Positions 61,468-64,000 of a DNA stretch of 64,000 nucleotides are shown here, one piece after another. The notes beneath the pieces were generated by a model. It was not told the origin of the DNA. It searched no databases and saw only the letters and a list, made by a program, of their open reading frames with translations. Both the position numbers and the translations under genes were made by a program. Positions within the stretch are counted from its first letter, which is position 1. Each line of letters begins with the position of its first letter. Origin of the DNA: Snuella lapsa (GTDB taxonomy: Bacteria; Bacteroidota; Bacteroidia; Flavobacteriales; Flavobacteriaceae); contig NZ_BAABCY010000086.1 in assembly GCF_039539345.1 (NCBI RefSeq), positions 62,001-126,000 on the forward strand, written 5' to 3'.

Positions 61468-62520
61468 ATGTCTGTAAACCATATAGCAACACCATTAGAT
61501 TCAGCAATTCTTGATTCCAAGGAGCATTATGTGTTTTATCATAAAATGGTGGATTTTGCATTTAAGGAACTAATTGTTGCCGTTCAGCAACAGGGCATTT
61601 GCAATACCATTGAAGTAAATTTATTCAAACAATATTGTGATTTGCTGCTATATTCCATCGAGGCCATGCGTATCAAGTATATGTATGACGATGAAGACAA
61701 TATGAAAATCGATTTAACGCACTCTGGGTTTCCAAACTATTTGGAGTTTAGGTATCTGTTTAATGATTTGGAATTACGTGACGACTATCTGGGAAGGCTA
61801 ACTAGTATTAAAACCTTAAAAGAAGAGTTTCTTAATACATTACTGCATAAAAAGCAGCCCATTAAACGCAATCGATTGTTTCAAGCAGCTTCCATTGTAT
61901 ACTATTCTTCGGTTAAAAAAGAATACATATTCAATCGGTTTGTACAAGGAAAAATAATATCCGCTCCTAAAGGCTCTAAAACTGATTTTTTGGTAAGCTG
62001 GAGTTTTTTTGATGTATCCCATAACCGTCCCTTTATATGCTTTATGTATTTTAATTATGACGGCGCACGTATTGATGATTATAAAGACACTATTTATGAA
62101 GTCTTAAAAGCAACAGCCGATAGGGAAATGGCCCTAGATACCATGGGATATATGATTGATAGAAAACTTCCCAAAGTATCACCAAAGCAAATAAAACGTA
62201 TTGATTTGGGACCTTTACACAATGTATTTGCAAAAGACGAGCATGCAATAACACATGCCATTTTGGAAGGTATAGGTAAAAAGGACATTGCTCTTGAATC
62301 GTACGCAATCTCTTTAAAAACAGACGAAGTTACCTCTGGCGGTGAGTTTAAGGAAGGGGGCTTTTTTACAAAGCAAACATTACAAAAATGGAATGAAGTA
62401 TTTAAACAACACTATGTATTTGCACCCCATCGCATCATACAATTATTATACACCAAAACACCAGATATGCTTAATAAATTAGCTAAGGCACCGATTGAAG
62501 TAAGCAGCATTGAAAATTGA
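61468..62520 (+). CDS. Unknown 350-residue protein of the AAA+ operon
   Basis: The protein starts at ATG 61468 and is mixed alpha/beta without signal peptide, membrane segments or cysteine motifs. It has helical segments in the first half (YVFYHKMVDFAFKELIVAVQ; FKQYCDLLLYSIEAMRIKYM) and a strand-rich second half (LVSWSFFDVSHNRPFICFMY). I do not recognise a family. Gene spacing (37 bases before, 72 after) and orientation place it in one operon with the coiled-coil protein and the AAA+ ATPase, so an adaptor or substrate-recognition role is conceivable. Confidence 0.85.
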   Translation: MSVNHIATPLDSAILDSKEHYVFYHKMVDFAFKELIVAVQQQGICNTIEVNLFKQYCDLLLYSIEAMRIKYMYDDEDNMKIDLTHSGFPNYLEFRYLFNDLELRDDYLGRLTSIKTLKEEFLNTLLHKKQPIKRNRLFQAASIVYYSSVKKEYIFNRFVQGKIISAPKGSKTDFLVSWSFFDVSHNRPFICFMYFNYDGARIDDYKDTIYEVLKATADREMALDTMGYMIDRKLPKVSPKQIKRIDLGPLHNVFAKDEHAITHAILEGIGKKDIALESYAISLKTDEVTSGGEFKEGGFFTKQTLQKWNEVFKQHYVFAPHRIIQLLYTKTPDMLNKLAKAPIEVSSIEN

Positions 62521-62592
62521 TAAAAAAGTAAACAGTCACAGTCTTCGTTTACAATTTGTATAACTACAATTGTGACTGAAAACTAAAAACAA

Positions 62593-64000
62593 ATGGAACA
62601 CAACTCAACATTCCCTATAAAACAAACCGAACTGGATATGCTTCGCGACGAAGCCGCTTCCTATTTAAAAAGCATACAATGGGAACAAGGACAGCGTGCA
62701 AAGAACAGGGATAAAAACACAAAGGATGAATCCATTTTATTGTATTTGTCACGCGCCAATAACGGCACAAATAGTACTGAAATTACTTCGGTATCTAAAA
62801 CAATATTAGCTTTAAAGAAGCGATTATTGCCTGACTCAATTGCCATTCCTGTCTATTTAAACCAAGCCTTATATGCCGTTCAGGAAGGGTTAACCCTAGG
62901 AATCTGGATTAAAGACAGCTATTACGATGCTTCAGGGTTATCCACTTTAAATGAAAACAAAACTGCTTTAGATACTAATGGTAAACGGGAGTTTGAAAGT
63001 AAAATGCATACTGCCACAGCCTTTATGTTATTCGCTTCGGCCTATAAAATTTTACATGACCTTAAATCCCATGCATCAGATGACCTAAGTGTTATGAAGC
63101 AAAAGTTTGCAGGAATTCCAGAAGTATCCTTAATGTCTCCTTTAAAAGGAATATCCTGTAGCTTATTTTACTACGACAAGTACTTAGGGCATCCAGAGAT
63201 TATCAAGTCGGATAAAGATGTTATCGATTTTACGGTCGTATATTTTGAAGCGTTGGTCGATGAAATCCAACTTCGCAAAAACACTTTGGAATATACAGAA
63301 ACTATTGAGGACAGAACCTATAAACTGGAGAAATCGGAATTTGCCATTTCGGGTTGGAACAATGTATTTGCCGGAGCCGCCAAAAGTGTAGAGTTTAATA
63401 AAATTAAGTTTGAGCAAATTGTTGGGAATCGCGATGCCAAGCACTTTGCACGTAGGTTAACAGAACGTATGTTAAGTTACGACTTTATTGCAAAAAAGAA
63501 TCCGTTTCAAGAATTAGGTGGCTTTATGCCTGTTTTTATGGGATATGGTATTCCTGGAACCGGAAAAAGCATGCTAATAGCAGCTATAGCAACACGACTA
63601 AAAGAGCACTGCGATACTTTGGATATTCCATTTTTGTTCCATCCCATGCCCGATACCCTTATTAGTACCTTTCAGGGAGGATCTGCCGAAAAAATGGTGG
63701 AGTGGATGAAACCTTTACAAGATCCAACAAAGCTGATATTTGCCCCCATTGACGATGCCGAGAACAATCTACAAGAACGCACAGCACAAGGTGTTTCTGC
63801 TGGTGTTAAAGAAGTTATCGGTGTGTTTTTGAGATATACCGAAGGTGCTTATGCCGTTAATTACGGAAACAGCTCTATTGGCTTGTTTACCAACCTTCCA
63901 GAGATGCTGGATAAAGCAGTTATTTCCCGTGTGCAAGGCCGATTTAAAATCGATGGTGCACGAACAACAAACGATTTTTTAGATCAGGATTATTTATGGT
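62593..64000 (+). CDS. AAA+ ATPase, C-terminus beyond window
   Basis: The ATG at 62593 (MEHNSTFPIKQTELDMLRDE) begins a frame open to the right edge, 469 codons. The first 300 residues are a unique N-terminal domain with no known motif. The AAA module follows: Walker A GIPGTGKS (319-326), Walker B KLIFAPIDDAENN with D387-D388 in place of the usual DE, and a sensor 1 candidate in SIGLFTNLPEM. The FHPMPDTLISTFQGGSAEKM stretch fits the pore-loop region. A classical AAA ATPase (remodelling or protein-handling) is the best description; the arginine fingers cannot be placed. Confidence 0.88.
   Translation, partial: MEHNSTFPIKQTELDMLRDEAASYLKSIQWEQGQRAKNRDKNTKDESILLYLSRANNGTNSTEITSVSKTILALKKRLLPDSIAIPVYLNQALYAVQEGLTLGIWIKDSYYDASGLSTLNENKTALDTNGKREFESKMHTATAFMLFASAYKILHDLKSHASDDLSVMKQKFAGIPEVSLMSPLKGISCSLFYYDKYLGHPEIIKSDKDVIDFTVVYFEALVDEIQLRKNTLEYTETIEDRTYKLEKSEFAISGWNNVFAGAAKSVEFNKIKFEQIVGNRDAKHFARRLTERMLSYDFIAKKNPFQELGGFMPVFMGYGIPGTGKSMLIAAIATRLKEHCDTLDIPFLFHPMPDTLISTFQGGSAEKMVEWMKPLQDPTKLIFAPIDDAENNLQERTAQGVSAGVKEVIGVFLRYTEGAYAVNYGNSSIGLFTNLPEMLDKAVISRVQGRFKIDGARTTNDFLDQDYLW

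Overview
The window comes from a low-GC member of the Bacteroidota, almost certainly Flavobacteriaceae. The evidence is the protein families present (fused CcoNO oxidase, CAL67264-family membrane protein next to EttA, FadN-type beta-oxidation, short-form SerA/SerC with a LuxC-like acyl-CoA reductase), the scarcity of Shine-Dalgarno sites, and repeated -7 promoter boxes of the flavobacterial type TAnnTTTG. The genus cannot be fixed from sequence reading alone. No rRNA, tRNA, CRISPR array, transposase or phage gene was seen.

Layout. 1-1.8 kb: a cut-off small conserved gene, a DUF72 protein and an acyl-CoA thioesterase. 2-6.7 kb: leucine genes leuC, leuD, a LeuA-family synthase and leuB. 6.8-9.9 kb: minus-strand ASCH protein, MscM/YbdG-type channel, DUF3817 and VTT membrane proteins. 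10.2-12.8 kb: an unusual EF-G paralogue with altered GTPase motifs plus a small helical partner. 13-25.7 kb: a microaerobic block with a YceI lipoprotein, hemN, a universal stress protein, a complete cbb3 oxidase gene set (copper ATPase, ccoS, ccoNO, ccoQ, ccoP, ccoG, ccoH, safE-like) and an FNR-type regulator. 25.8-33.2 kb: secreted VPS10/BNR-repeat protein, YdeI-like protein, M1 and M28 peptidases and DUF6265. 33.4-41.8 kb: a MarR-controlled fadNAE beta-oxidation operon interrupted by an S23-type four-helix-bundle gene, plus an acyl-CoA ligase. 42.3-49.5 kb: pflB, pflA, an OFA-type transporter and pyruvate phosphate dikinase. 49.6-57.3 kb: two sulfatases, DUF937, serA, serC, acyl-CoA reductase and ferredoxin. 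57.5-59.5 kb: CAL67264 membrane protein and ettA. 60 kb to the right edge: an operon of unknown function (coiled-coil protein, unknown 350-aa protein, AAA+ ATPase running off the window).

How it works together. Six promoters (EF-G paralogue, hemN, ccoS operon, copper ATPase, pflB, ppdK) carry a TGA-N6-TCA palindrome whose centre lies exactly 33 bases from the centre of a -7 box or near-match. That is the geometry of a class II FNR activator, and the window encodes a candidate FNR-type protein at 24989-25666. Read as a regulon, oxygen shortage would switch on the high-affinity oxidase, oxygen-independent heme synthesis, pyruvate-formate lyase and PPi-linked pyruvate metabolism. It would also switch on an EF-G-like factor that has lost the catalytic histidine of switch II, which suggests translation adapted to low energy. 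This link and the uncharacterised AAA+ operon at the right edge are the two most interesting items.
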